Positions 33,578 through 41,835 of a stretch of 64,000 nt of DNA are shown here, piece after piece. The stretch is from contig NZ_OY759860.1 in the NCBI RefSeq assembly GCF_963662805.1, positions 62,001 through 126,000 on the forward strand, given 5' to 3'. The translations under genes were made by a program, and so were the position numbers. This DNA is from an uncultured Cohaesibacter sp. Lineage in GTDB: Bacteria > Pseudomonadota > Alphaproteobacteria > Rhizobiales > Cohaesibacteraceae. Below the pieces are notes generated by a model. That model searched no databases. It worked only from the letters and a program-made list of their open reading frames with translations, and was not told the origin of the DNA. Position 1 is the first letter of the stretch, and each line of letters starts with the position of its first letter.

Positions 33578-35170
33578 ATGGCGATCTCTCCAAGACTGGA
33601 CCTTCGACAGAGCCAATCGCTGGTGATGACACCCCAGCTGATGCAGGCGATTCAGCTGCTGCAAATGTCGAATATGGACCTTGTCGCCTATGTTCAGCAG
33701 GAGCTCGAAAGCAACCCCCTTTTGGAAGCAGTGACCGGCGAATATCCCGGTGAGTCCTCCTCAGACAATGGCGAGAATGGCAACGACCGGTCTGATGACG
33801 GCTTTGATGCCGAAGCTGCGACCAAGGCATCCGAAGCCTCGGCCGAGCTGTCAGGCGAGGCTCCATCCGGGCCCGATCTGTCGGAGCAGTTGGGCGATGC
33901 GGGAACGGAGCATCTGGACGCGATCTCCAATGATCTCGACGCTCGCCTCGACAATGTCTTTCCCGATGATCACGGCCCTGCCGAGCAGGCGACGCCCCAG
34001 CTCAACGACCCGTGGATGTCGACCCCCATGCGCGATGGGGGAGCAAATCCTGATTATGATCTCGAGGCGGTGCTCGCAGGGGAAGTCTCCCTCGCGGACC
34101 ATCTCGAACAGCAATTGATGACTGCCATAAGCGACGTACGCGGCCGGGTCATCGGCCAGTTTCTGATCAATGAACTTGACGAATTCGGCTATCTCCAGAC
34201 CGATTTGGCCCTTGTTGCCAACCGGCTCGGCGTCGACACCGAAGAAGTCGAAAGCATTCTTCAGATCCTGCAGACGTTCGAGCCTGCCGGGGTCTTCGCC
34301 CGCTCGCTTTCCGAATGCCTTGCCCTGCAGCTCAAGGAGCTCAATCACTACGATCCTGCAATTGCCTGCCTTCTCGACAATCTCGAGCTTCTGGCGAAGA
34401 GGGATTTCGTCGCACTGCGTAAAATCTGCGGCGTTGACGACGACGATCTCAATGACATGGTGGCCGAGATCCGGGCACTCAATCCACGACCGGGTGGAGC
34501 TTTTGGACATCTGACGGTCCAGCCGGTGATTCCCGATGTCTTCGTCAAACAGGCCTCGGATGGTAGCTGGCGGCTGGAGCTGAATAGCGATACCTTGCCC
34601 CGCGTGCTCGTCAACCGGACCTATTATTCGCAAATCACCGAGACCAAAGCGGGCAAGAAGGAAAAGGAATTTCTGGTCGATTGCCTGCAGAGCGCTAATT
34701 GGCTGGTCAAGAGTCTTGATCAGCGCGCCCAGACGATCCTCAAGGTGGCAACCGAAATCGTCAAGCAGCAGGACGCCTTCTTCACCCACGGGGTGACGCA
34801 TTTGAGACCGCTCAATCTCAAGACCATTGCGGACGCGATCCAGATGCATGAGAGCACGGTGAGCCGCGTCACATCGAACAAGTTCATCGCGACCAATCGC
34901 GGGACGTTCGAGATGAAATATTTCTTCACCTCCGCCATCTCGGCGACCGAAGGCGGCGACAGCCATTCCGCCGAAGCGGTCAAACACCGGATCCGGCAGG
35001 CCATTGATGCCGAAAGTGCCGAGAAGGTTCTCTCCGATGATGCATTGGTGAAGCTGTTGCGCGACTCAGGTGTCGACATCGCCCGGCGCACGGTAGCCAA
35101 GTATCGGGAAGCCATGCACATCCCCTCCTCGGTGCAGCGCCGACGCGAGAAGAAAGCCGCTCACGCCTGA
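33578..35170 (+). CDS. rpoN: RNA polymerase sigma-54 factor
   Basis: RpoN directs polymerase to -24/-12 promoters that need an enhancer-binding ATPase. The 530-aa protein has the Gln/Leu-rich region I (LDLRQSQSLVMTPQLMQAIQ), an acidic region II (about residues 50-140), the core-binding domain and the helix-turn-helix. The C-terminal RpoN box is ARRTVAKYRE. Length is normal for alphaproteobacteria. The start MAISPRLDL follows GGTGAGG. It stands between lptB and hpf-ptsN as in most proteobacteria. Confidence 0.97.
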   Translation: MAISPRLDLRQSQSLVMTPQLMQAIQLLQMSNMDLVAYVQQELESNPLLEAVTGEYPGESSSDNGENGNDRSDDGFDAEAATKASEASAELSGEAPSGPDLSEQLGDAGTEHLDAISNDLDARLDNVFPDDHGPAEQATPQLNDPWMSTPMRDGGANPDYDLEAVLAGEVSLADHLEQQLMTAISDVRGRVIGQFLINELDEFGYLQTDLALVANRLGVDTEEVESILQILQTFEPAGVFARSLSECLALQLKELNHYDPAIACLLDNLELLAKRDFVALRKICGVDDDDLNDMVAEIRALNPRPGGAFGHLTVQPVIPDVFVKQASDGSWRLELNSDTLPRVLVNRTYYSQITETKAGKKEKEFLVDCLQSANWLVKSLDQRAQTILKVATEIVKQQDAFFTHGVTHLRPLNLKTIADAIQMHESTVSRVTSNKFIATNRGTFEMKYFFTSAISATEGGDSHSAEAVKHRIRQAIDAESAEKVLSDDALVKLLRDSGVDIARRTVAKYREAMHIPSSVQRRREKKAAHA

Positions 35171-35668
35171 TTTTCGCCATGATGGAACAAAAAGCTCGAA
35201 TGGGTGGGTGAAAGCCTGCCATGCTGCTTTGGTTTCATATCTGAAAACCTGCAAGATTTGCATCCTCAACCCACCGGTTTGCGAAATGAAACAATCGGGA
35301 TTTCTGCGATTGTTATTCATTAATTTCAATTTCAAAAACATAGTGGAAAAACCTACATGGCACCGGGAAACCTTCGCTCGCTTGTCATGTTTCCTAGTCA
35401 AAGCTGGAAAAATTTGGCAAACTGAATGTATGCGTGAGAGAAATTCCCAGCACATTGACTTTTTCAGGACGAGCGCGTATGAGAGCGCAACCCGTTTTCA
35501 GGTCTTTGCTGATATGGGGAATGGTTCCGCGCTTATGGTCGACCCGGCTTTCAAACTCTAACGATGCGTCGCCGGTCGCACCTGATACGAGTGTCAGGTT
35601 CCTCTGGTAGTCATCGAGTGAATGGACGGATTGATCATTCCATTGACCCAAAATGATTAGGGGGTTCT
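35171..35668. other. rpoN-hpf intergenic stretch
   Basis: About 500 AT-rich bases without a credible gene. A perfect 8-bp inverted repeat, AACAATCG (35290-35297) and CGATTGTT (35307-35314), with a 9-nt loop may be the rpoN terminator or an operator, although only a broken T tract follows. The hpf promoter must lie downstream of it; no clear -35/-10 pair or GGAAC-type stress promoter was found. Confidence 0.45.
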
Positions 35669-36241
35669 ATGACGTTTCGAGTATCTGGCAAACAAGTTGA
35701 TGTAGGCGATTCCCTGCGTTCCTATGCCGAAGACACCGTGGCCGACACGGTCGCAAAATATTTCGACGGCACCTTCAGTGGTCAGATGACCCTTGAAAAG
35801 GAAGGCATCGGATTCAAGAGCGATCTCGTCGTACATCTGGATACAGGCATGGTCATGCAGGCTAGCGGATCGGACATTGATCCGCAGAAGAGCTTCGAAA
35901 ATGCCGCCGAGCATATCGACAAGCGTCTCCGTCGGTACAAACGGCGCCTGAAGAGCCACCGTTCCGATTTTCACGAAAGTCCTGAAGCGATCGAAGTCGC
36001 TTATGGCGTGTTGCAAAACCCCGAAACTCAGGATGAAGTCCCCGAGGATTTCACCCCTGTCGTGATCGCGGAATCCACCTCGCCCATCAGAACCATGACT
36101 GTCGGTGACGCCGTCATGGCCCTTGATATGACGGAAGCTCCGGTTGTGGTCTTCCGCAATGCCGGTGATGATGGTATCAATGTCGTCTATAAGCGCAAGG
36201 ACGGACATGTTGGATGGGTCAACCCGTCCCTGATCAAGTAA
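35669..36241 (+). CDS. hpf: Ribosome hibernation-promoting factor, long form
   Basis: Long HPF binds the 30S decoding region and dimerises 70S ribosomes into inactive 100S particles in stationary phase. The 190-aa protein has the N-terminal S30AE domain (MTFRVSGKQVDVGDSLRSYA to about residue 105) and the C-terminal dimerisation domain (TMTVGDAVMALDMTEAPVVVFRN, DGHVGWVNP). The ribosome site AGGGGG lies upstream. It is typically found between rpoN and ptsN, as here. Confidence 0.95.
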   Translation: MTFRVSGKQVDVGDSLRSYAEDTVADTVAKYFDGTFSGQMTLEKEGIGFKSDLVVHLDTGMVMQASGSDIDPQKSFENAAEHIDKRLRRYKRRLKSHRSDFHESPEAIEVAYGVLQNPETQDEVPEDFTPVVIAESTSPIRTMTVGDAVMALDMTEAPVVVFRNAGDDGINVVYKRKDGHVGWVNPSLIK

Positions 36242-36392
36242 TTCAAGCGCCAACGGATCTCTATCCGTTGGCATTCGCTCAGGACTGGCCTGCACTACAC
36301 TATTTCGAAAGGTCAACAGGCCGGTCAATTGCAGATAGAAACATCATGCTTTTCGTAACTGAAGGGCATGATGTTTTACATATGAGAGTCTG

Positions 36393-36857
36393 ATGGAACT
36401 GAACGATCTACTCGCTCCTGAAGCGATTGTGCCTCTGCTCAAAGCGAGCAGCAAGAAACAAGTGATTCAGGAGCTCTCGGAGCGCGCCGCAGACCTGACG
36501 GGCCTGTCCCAAAGCCAGATTTTCGATAAATTGCTTCAGCGGGAGCGATTGGGGTCCACCGGTGTGGGGCAGGGGGTTGCCATTCCTCATGGCAAGCTAC
36601 CTGAACTCGATCGCATTCACGGCATTTTCGCATTGCTCGACAAGCCCGTTGACTATGATGCCATGGACGACAAGCCGGTCGATATCGTCTTTTTGCTGCT
36701 CGCTCCCGAAGGGGCTGGCGCCGATCATCTCAAGGCACTTGCGCGCATCGCGAGGCTTCTGCGCAATGAGGACACCTTGGCCAAGCTTCGAGCTGCGACA
36801 GATTGCGATGCCATTCGCGCTGTTCTCTGCGAAATTCCTGCATCAGACGCCGCCTGA
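36393..36857 (+). CDS. ptsN: PTS IIA-like nitrogen regulatory protein PtsN (EIIA-Ntr)
   Basis: EIIA-Ntr is the terminal phospho-acceptor of the nitrogen PTS, signalling nitrogen and potassium status by binding partner proteins. The 154-aa protein is a single EIIA domain with the phosphorylated His66 in GVAIPHGKL and the family motif RERLGSTGVGQG. No transport domain is attached, so it is regulatory. It follows hpf after 151 bases. A strong hairpin lies at 36903-36929, downstream of the stop. Confidence 0.95.
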   Translation: MELNDLLAPEAIVPLLKASSKKQVIQELSERAADLTGLSQSQIFDKLLQRERLGSTGVGQGVAIPHGKLPELDRIHGIFALLDKPVDYDAMDDKPVDIVFLLLAPEGAGADHLKALARIARLLRNEDTLAKLRAATDCDAIRAVLCEIPASDAA

Positions 36858-36902
36858 GTGACTGCCGGGCGATTTTAACCTTCTTTGATCTGCTCGATTG
36901 CG

Positions 36903-36929
36903 CAAATAGCCTCTTTCGGAGGCTATTTG
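36903..36929 (+). terminator. Hairpin downstream of ptsN
   Basis: A perfect 11-bp stem, CAAATAGCCTC (36903-36913) with its complement (36919-36929), around a TTTCG loop. No T tract follows directly. Likely ends the rpoN-hpf-ptsN transcript or stabilises its 3' end. Confidence 0.55.
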
Positions 36930-37079
36930 AGCGCACGCGTGGGCTTTGTAATAAATTCGTAAAACTGACAGCGCATCAAGGGATCTCCGACAGTAATGTG
37001 CGGAGATGCCAGGGAGATCTATGCTTGAGATCGATGCTGTTTGTTACGAGTTTGGCCGCGCCGGATGAAGGATGCTCAG

Positions 37080-38408
37080 ATGAAAGACGTCGCCGATTGT
37101 GGCGTAACAACTGCGGCAAAGCCCTCTTTCCGCGAGGCTGCGTCCGTCTGGTGGCGTATTGGTATTTTGTCCTTTGGTGGCCCGGCCGCTCAGATCGCGC
37201 TCATGCATCGCATGATCGTTGATGAGAAGAAATGGCTCACCGAGCAGCAGTTCATCAATGCGCTTTCCTTCTGCATGATGTTGCCGGGCCCCGAGGCGAT
37301 GCAGCTCGCGACCTATGCCGGTTGGCGTCTGCACGGGGTCGCAGGCGGATTGATGGCAGGGCTAGCCTTTGTCCTGCCCGGTGCGGCTGTAATCCTCGGA
37401 CTGGCCATCGCCTACGTGCTCTATGGTGAAGCACCGCTTGCAGCGTCCCTTCTCATGGGCATCAAGGCCGCAGTGCTCGTCATCGTGCTGGAAGCCCTGT
37501 TGCGAGTGGCGAGAAAGGCGCTTTCAGGCCCGGCCCATTGGATCATCGCGGGCGTCTCTTTCGCTGCGATTTTTCTGCTCGAATGGCCATTTCCCCTGAT
37601 CATCGCCCTCGCTGCTACCTATGGCCTCTGGCATGGAGAACGGCTATCGCGAACGACAGCTTCCGGCGCAATGGAACAGGCGGGCTCCGCATCCTTGCCT
37701 CTCCGCAAAACCGGTTTGACCATTCTTGTCTGGCTCCTCATCTGGTGGCTGCCGATCCTCTTTGTCTGGGTCTTCATCAAGCCCGATGTGTTCGGAACGA
37801 TTGGCCTCTTCTTCTCAAAGCTTGCGACGGTGACTTTCGGCGGGGCCTATGCGGTCCTTGCCTATATGGCGCAGGACGCGGTGGAGCTTCATGGTTGGCT
37901 CAGTGCGCCGGAAATGATGGACGGGCTGGGGTTGGCCGAGACAACACCGGGGCCGCTCATTCTCGTCACCGAATTCGTCGGCTTCCTTGCTGCGGCTCGC
38001 GCAAATGGTGACGTCAATCTGTGGATGGGGCTGGCCGGTGCGCTGGTCACCCTCTGGGCCACCTTTGCGCCGTGCTTTCTCTGGGTTTTTGCCGGGGCGC
38101 CCTATATCGAATGGATCGCCGACCGGCCACGCCTTCGCGAAGCCCTGCGGGCCATCACGGCAGCGGTCGTCGGCGTGATCCTCAATCTCTCGGTCTGGTT
38201 CGGGCTGCATGTGCTGTTTGATCAGGTCGACAAACTGTCCTTCGGGTGGATCAGTCTCCATATCCCGCAAGCGGAGAGCTTCAATCCTGCTCTCCTCACT
38301 CTCGCTCTGATCGCTGGCTACCTCATCCATGTCCGTCAGTGGTCGATCCCGCAGACCCTGATCCTGACCTGTTGTCTCGGGCTTTTTATCGGATGGATTG
38401 GCCTCTAG
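37080..38408 (+). CDS. chrA: Chromate transporter ChrA, two-domain form
   Basis: ChrA exports chromate across the inner membrane. I start at MKDVADCGVTTA, with a GAAGGA site nearby, giving 442 aa. Two homologous halves are visible. The first has SFGGPAAQIALMHR, LPGPEAMQLATYAGWRLHG and FVLPGAA; the second has TFGGAYAVLAYM and TTPGPLILVTEFVGF. About ten membrane helices are present. Both halves are complete, so this is the long-chain type. It is a single gene with no chrB regulator beside it. Confidence 0.9.
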   Translation: MKDVADCGVTTAAKPSFREAASVWWRIGILSFGGPAAQIALMHRMIVDEKKWLTEQQFINALSFCMMLPGPEAMQLATYAGWRLHGVAGGLMAGLAFVLPGAAVILGLAIAYVLYGEAPLAASLLMGIKAAVLVIVLEALLRVARKALSGPAHWIIAGVSFAAIFLLEWPFPLIIALAATYGLWHGERLSRTTASGAMEQAGSASLPLRKTGLTILVWLLIWWLPILFVWVFIKPDVFGTIGLFFSKLATVTFGGAYAVLAYMAQDAVELHGWLSAPEMMDGLGLAETTPGPLILVTEFVGFLAAARANGDVNLWMGLAGALVTLWATFAPCFLWVFAGAPYIEWIADRPRLREALRAITAAVVGVILNLSVWFGLHVLFDQVDKLSFGWISLHIPQAESFNPALLTLALIAGYLIHVRQWSIPQTLILTCCLGLFIGWIGL

Positions 38409-38438
38409 CGCCGTCGTCGAGCCGTTGAGACAAGAAAA

Positions 38439-38473
38439 AACCGGCTCTGCCAGTGGCGAGCCGGTTCATGTCT
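38439..38473 (-). terminator. Terminator between chrA and the hsp20-DUF1150 unit
   Basis: AACCGGCTC (38439-38447) pairs with GAGCCGGTT (38458-38466). On the minus strand the hairpin is followed by TTTTTTC, so it ends the DUF1150 transcript. It may act on chrA from the other strand. Confidence 0.75.
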
Positions 38474-38493
38474 TCTCAAAAATGTTGGCCGGG

Positions 38494-38787
38494 TCAGTGG
38501 ACGCTGACGGTCTCGATATCGTGACGCATGGCACTCAGCTTGACCGCTGATTCCGATCCGGCAAGAGCGATGGGCTGGCCCTGAACATCGAGCAAGGCCC
38601 ACAATTCCTGATTTTCCGGGATGTCCGGTGCTTCGGGGAACATGTCGAGTACTTCGTCCACGCTCACCTGTCGGACATAGGCCATGCGACGCTCGAGCAT
38701 GATGGCTTCCAGGCCGTCTTCCATCTCATCGCTGTCGTACATATCTTCATCAAACATGGCATCTGCTTTCATGTTGGGTCTGCTCAT
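38494..38787 (-). CDS. DUF1150 family protein
   Basis: The start MSRPNMKADAMFDEDM has AAGGTGG upstream, giving 97 aa. The DUF1150 core is visible in YVRQVSVDEV and ELWALLDVQGQPIALAGSE. The family is short, acidic and found in alphaproteobacteria directly after an hsp20 gene, as here (47-base gap). Its function is unknown. I infer shared heat-shock control with hsp20 because both follow the same promoter and one terminator ends the unit. Confidence 0.85.
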   Translation of the reverse strand: MSRPNMKADAMFDEDMYDSDEMEDGLEAIMLERRMAYVRQVSVDEVLDMFPEAPDIPENQELWALLDVQGQPIALAGSESAVKLSAMRHDIETVSVH

Positions 38788-38833
38788 TCCACCTTGGGAG
38801 ATGTGGGATCGAGAGACCTCAGGGGACGTACAG

Positions 38834-39286
38834 TTACTCTTTGACGTCAATGGCTATCTTGCGAACCACTTTCTCCGGTTCGGGCCGGGCGAGATCAATG
38901 GACAACAGCCCATCCTTCAGCTCGGCGCCAAGAATTTCGATGCCCTCTGCCAGCACGAAAGAGCGCTGGAACTGGCGGGCGGCGATACCGCGATGAAGAT
39001 ACTGGCGGCTCTGGTCATCAACCTGGCGACCACGAATGACGAGCTGGCTTTCTTCCAGCGAGACGTCAAGCTGATCACGGGTGAAGCCGGCCACGGCAAG
39101 GGTGATGCGCAGAACATCGCCACCGCCTCCGTTGCCTTCAAGCAATTTGCTCTCGGCGGAGTCCAGTCTCTCGATATTATAAGGAGGGTAGCCGTCGTTG
39201 GATCCCTTGGCGACGCGATCAAGAACGCGCTCGACCTCATCAAAGCCAAGAAGAAACGGGCTGGAAAACACAGACATACGTGACAT
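38834..39286 (-). CDS. Small heat shock protein, Hsp20 family
   Basis: Hsp20 proteins hold unfolded proteins in soluble complexes for DnaK refolding. The start MSRMSVFSSPFLLGFDEVER has AAGGACC upstream, giving 150 aa. The alpha-crystallin domain is clear: YNIERLD, LRITLAVAGFTRDQLDV, LVIRGRQ, YLHRGIAARQFQRSFVLAEGI and the late LSIDLAR block. It matches the IbpA class found in Rhizobiales. Transcription probably begins far upstream at a sigma-32-type promoter (39515-39543), leaving a leader of about 220 nt. Confidence 0.94.
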   Translation of the reverse strand: MSRMSVFSSPFLLGFDEVERVLDRVAKGSNDGYPPYNIERLDSAESKLLEGNGGGGDVLRITLAVAGFTRDQLDVSLEESQLVIRGRQVDDQSRQYLHRGIAARQFQRSFVLAEGIEILGAELKDGLLSIDLARPEPEKVVRKIAIDVKE

Positions 39287-39612
39287 TGGCGGTCCTTCTT
39301 TCGTAAGCGACGCGCACGGTTCTCGCCCCTCATGGGGTCCGAGCCGATGGATTTGGGAAACTTTCGCGCGGGGGAACGAACGGCCATACGCAAGAAAGGC
39401 TCCAATTGCTTCTTCCCACCAGTATGGCGCCAACGCCATTTTTGGCTGAAGTGGGCAGGCTTCTCGCCACACCCTTCAGGTCGAACCTTGATCCAAGCAT
39501 TCGGCCTTCATCCAATATGGGGCCATTTGGGTCAGTCTTCAAGACGAACTTGGCTGATGCGGGGGGTAGGGGCAGGTTTTCCCTTGTTCATGGGGCCGGA
39601 CGGGCCGGGTGC
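39287..39612 (-). other. Long hsp20 leader region
   Basis: Between the sigma-32 promoter and the hsp20 start lie about 220 transcribed bases with no clear gene. Rhizobial small heat-shock genes often have ROSE RNA thermometers here. I looked for the U(U/C)GCU element facing the ribosome site and did not find a convincing one, so no thermometer is claimed. The upstream part (39544-39612) runs to the end of the L,D-transpeptidase gene. Confidence 0.4.
39515..39543 (-). promoter_or_regulatory. Heat-shock (sigma-32) promoter of hsp20
   Basis: On the minus strand CTTGAAG (39537-39543) and CCCCATAT (39515-39522) are separated by 14 bases, almost the exact sigma-32 consensus. The next gene in this direction is hsp20. 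The distance to its ATG is about 229 bases. Confidence 0.75.
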
Positions 39613-40158
39613 TCAGGGCAGAATCGTCACTTTGGTGCCGATGGCGACGAGGGAGAAGATCTCCTCGATCTCCCTGTTGCTGACGGCGATGCAGCCGTCG
39701 GTCCAGTCAAAGGGGATGGAGAGGCCCAAGCCTCTGATGCGGTTTGGCTGACCATGGATGAAGATGTCGCCGCCCGGACTGACCCCGCGTTGCTGCGCTG
39801 CGGCTCGCTGGGCCGGAAGCGGATAGTTGATCCCCAACGAGAGATGGAACCGGGAGCGATCATTGCGGCGATCTATGCGATACTCGCCCACTGGCGTCTT
39901 GCCATCGCCTTCTTCAGTTTTCGCTCCGCTGGGAGAAAAGCCGAGACGAACCCGATAACGTGAGATCTCTTTCCCATTGCGAAGGAGTGTCAGGCTCCGG
40001 GCAGCCTTCTCGATCACGATGGCATCGGCCCTTGCCTGATGCGGCTTCAGCGATGGGGCTGCATCAACTTGCGTGGAGGCATTCAGAAAGACCACAAGCC
40101 CCAGTCCGAGCGCGACGCTGCAGCATAGAAAGACGATCAGGGAAGACAAGAAACGCAT
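39613..40158 (-). CDS. L,D-transpeptidase (YkuD family)
   Basis: L,D-transpeptidases make 3-3 crosslinks in peptidoglycan or attach proteins to it. The start MRFLSSLIVFLCCSV gives 181 aa with an N-terminal hydrophobic segment that is either a signal peptide or an anchor. The YkuD domain has TPVGEYRI, DIFIHGQPN and the catalytic motif DWTDGCIAVSN with nucleophile Cys156. No peptidoglycan-binding domain is attached. It appears to be a single gene. Confidence 0.9.
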   Translation of the reverse strand: MRFLSSLIVFLCCSVALGLGLVVFLNASTQVDAAPSLKPHQARADAIVIEKAARSLTLLRNGKEISRYRVRLGFSPSGAKTEEGDGKTPVGEYRIDRRNDRSRFHLSLGINYPLPAQRAAAQQRGVSPGGDIFIHGQPNRIRGLGLSIPFDWTDGCIAVSNREIEEIFSLVAIGTKVTILP

Positions 40159-40466
40159 GGCGAGGCACACTGAAAGAGAACATAGAGCTTGAGAGTTCAA
40201 GCCAGTAAGCTAGCGTACCAGTTTGGCAGAGTTTGGACGGTGGAAGGCTCTCTCAGCCCCGCAGGGGAGGGGCTGTAGAAAGAAGCACCAAAACAAAAAA
40301 CCGCCCTGATCACTCAGGACGGCTTTTGAAATCAATGCGACGCGTGACTGCTTTTCTTGTCTTTATCTTCCGTAGAAGCGATCCGGATGAAAATGGCTAA
40401 GTGCCGATCAGACCTTGCTTCTTTCAAGGACCGGCCCGATTGTTCGGATGCCGGAGCCTTGGATTT
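40159..40466. other. Gap between the L,D-transpeptidase and gcrA
   Basis: Just over 300 bases. It holds the gcrA terminator (40297-40326) and, nearer 40160-40260, the promoter region of the L,D-transpeptidase, in which no clear consensus can be named. No gene is supported. Confidence 0.45.
40297..40326 (-). terminator. Rho-independent terminator of gcrA
   Basis: On the minus strand GCCGTCCTGA pairs, with G-T and one mismatch allowed, with TCAGGGCGGT around GTGA. A TTTTTTG tract follows. It lies about 140 bases past the gcrA stop. Confidence 0.7.
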
Positions 40467-40985
40467 TTAACTGGCCTTCTTGGCGCGGCGCCGCTCGGCG
40501 CTCGGCTGGTAGGCAATCTCTGCGTGATATTTGCAGTAGGGCGTGCCCTGTTCGGACTTGTGGCCGCAGAAATGGAAATCACCGTCGCCGGGATCACCAA
40601 TCGGCCATTTGCAGGTATTTTCCGTCAGCGTCAGGATCGAAGCGCGCTTGGAGATCGGAACGACAACTGCGTCCGCTTCCGGCTTCTTCTCTGCCTTTGG
40701 CTGAGGGGCAACATGGGGCTTGCTGTCGGCTTTGAGGGCCGTAGCGCCAATGGTGGGAGCCGCTCCGGCGTTCGGACGTGGGGCACGGGGAGCCTGTGTC
40801 CGTGGGCGACGAGCCCGCGGTGCGGTGGTTGTAGTTTTTGCACGACCGGACAGGCCAAGGCGATGCACCTTGCCGATCACGGCATTGCGTGTAACGCCGC
40901 CAAGTTCCGCTGCAACCTGACTGGCACTCAGGCCTTCCGACCAGAGCTTCTTGAGAAGTTCGACTCGTTCGTCAGTCCAAGACAT
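40467..40985 (-). CDS. gcrA: Cell-cycle regulator GcrA
   Basis: GcrA binds sigma-70 holoenzyme and activates promoters, many with methylated GANTC sites, to drive S-phase genes including ctrA. The start MSWTDERVELLKKLWSEGLS gives 172 aa. The N-terminal DNA-binding domain (AAELGGVTRNAVIGKVHRLGL) is strongly conserved. A basic Ala/Pro/Arg linker (about residues 50-110) leads to the sigma-binding domain with CKWPIGDPGDGDFHFCGH and YCKYHAEIAY, keeping its cysteines. GcrA is restricted to alphaproteobacteria. The upstream region carries DnaA-like and CtrA-like motifs. Confidence 0.96.
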   Translation of the reverse strand: MSWTDERVELLKKLWSEGLSASQVAAELGGVTRNAVIGKVHRLGLSGRAKTTTTAPRARRPRTQAPRAPRPNAGAAPTIGATALKADSKPHVAPQPKAEKKPEADAVVVPISKRASILTLTENTCKWPIGDPGDGDFHFCGHKSEQGTPYCKYHAEIAYQPSAERRRAKKAS

Positions 40986-41105
40986 AAAATAGCCTCCGTC
41001 TCGACTGTTTAGAAGACAATAACAAGCCGCGTTCGGTCGTATATGATGCAACCGAGAGTTATGTCTTCTAAATTGGTTTTTAGTTTTGCCGCATGATATT
41101 AGTGG

Positions 41106-41269
41106 TTAATAATCTGTAAACTACTATATGCGGAGACACCGTCGCAATATCGCGGTAACACTCAATTAACCCTTTTCCCCAGAAATCCGAATCAGGAGTT
41201 GTCCAAAAATTTTTTGGGCAACCGAAAAATTCCATTCTGTTTGCATTATTGTTGAGATCTTGTGGATAA
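41106..41269 (-). promoter_or_regulatory. Candidate gcrA control region: CtrA-like, GANTC and DnaA sites
   Basis: Upstream of gcrA lie TTAA-N7-TAAAC (41106-41121) and GTAA-N7-TTAAC (41155-41170), each one mismatch from the CtrA consensus. GAATC follows at 41189-41193 and TGTGGATAA at 41261-41269. In Caulobacter DnaA activates and CtrA represses gcrA. One-mismatch CtrA boxes are common by chance in this window, so only the grouping is informative. Confidence 0.45.
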
Positions 41270-41552
41270 GTTGTGAGAAAGCGACCGTATAGACGGTGCA
41301 AGACTTTGGCAGAAGAAATGGTGTCGACCTCTGGTCAGCTCCATGGGTGGTGTTGTAAGTTATAAATCAATCACATTTAGTATCATAGGGAAAGCCCTTA
41401 TGATTGTGATTGGATCCGCCTTACCAGTCTCTCACGCAATAAGTGCATATTTCTTGCGTCCATTCAATTGAGGATTTCACAGACTGTTTATAATTGGGGA
41501 TGGTTTGTGGGGGAGGGCAACGCTGAATCTTGAAGATTTTTGCAACATAATT

Positions 41553-41582
41553 TTGTGGATTACAAAAATAAAAGCATATAAT
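41553..41582 (+). promoter_or_regulatory. Strong sigma-70-type promoter upstream of argD
   Basis: TTGTGG (41553-41558) and a perfect TATAAT (41577-41582) are separated by 18 bases. Transcription should begin near 41589. Confidence 0.6.
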
Positions 41583-41588
41583 TTTTCA

Positions 41589-41676
41589 AGACGACCCCTT
41601 CGCCCTGATTGACAAAAAGTCTCTAGTCCTGCAAAAGAGGAACCTTCGCTGGCCGCCGACGGGGCGGCTTTTTTTG
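41589..41676 (+). ncRNA. Short terminated transcript upstream of argD (sRNA or attenuated leader)
   Basis: Between the promoter above and a strong terminator lie about 87 bases with no protein gene. The internal segment TCCT-GCAAAAG-AGGA can form a small hairpin. The unit could be a free small RNA or the attenuated leader of argD, whose start lies 160 bases further on. I recognise no known RNA family in it. Confidence 0.5.
41652..41676 (+). terminator. Rho-independent terminator upstream of argD
   Basis: GCCGCC (41652-41657) pairs with GGCGGC (41663-41668) around GACGG, followed directly by seven T residues (41669-41675). No + strand protein gene precedes it. Confidence 0.85.
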
Positions 41677-41835
41677 TTGCTTTTCTGCCGAAAAGTTACG
41701 GCCTTCGATCGAAGGCGCATTCATTGTCGATACCGCTCGAACATGCCTTTTCGAGGTGGATTGGAGAGCGTATCAATGGGAGTGCGGTTTCGTGAAAAAA
41801 CGGGAGACCGGAATCTTGGGACGAGGGTGAATAAA

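Larger units (their letters stand above)
40986..41835. other. Long AT-rich region between gcrA and argD
   Basis: About 850 bases between two divergently oriented genes. Visible elements are two near-CtrA boxes (41106-41121 and 41155-41170), GANTC sites at 41189-41193 and 41525-41529, and a perfect DnaA-box TGTGGATAA at 41261-41269. A close variant TGTGGATTA lies at 41554-41562. A promoter-terminator unit lies at 41553-41676 and an argD leader after 41677. No protein gene is supported. Confidence 0.6.

Noticed and set aside
39287..39420. ROSE RNA thermometer before hsp20
   Set aside because: The U(U/C)GCU element facing the ribosome site could not be found in the proximal leader.
41261..41562. 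Chromosomal origin oriC
   Set aside because: Only one exact DnaA box and one variant are present, and the genes usually flanking alphaproteobacterial origins (hemE, maf, parAB) are not here. Control of gcrA is the simpler reading.
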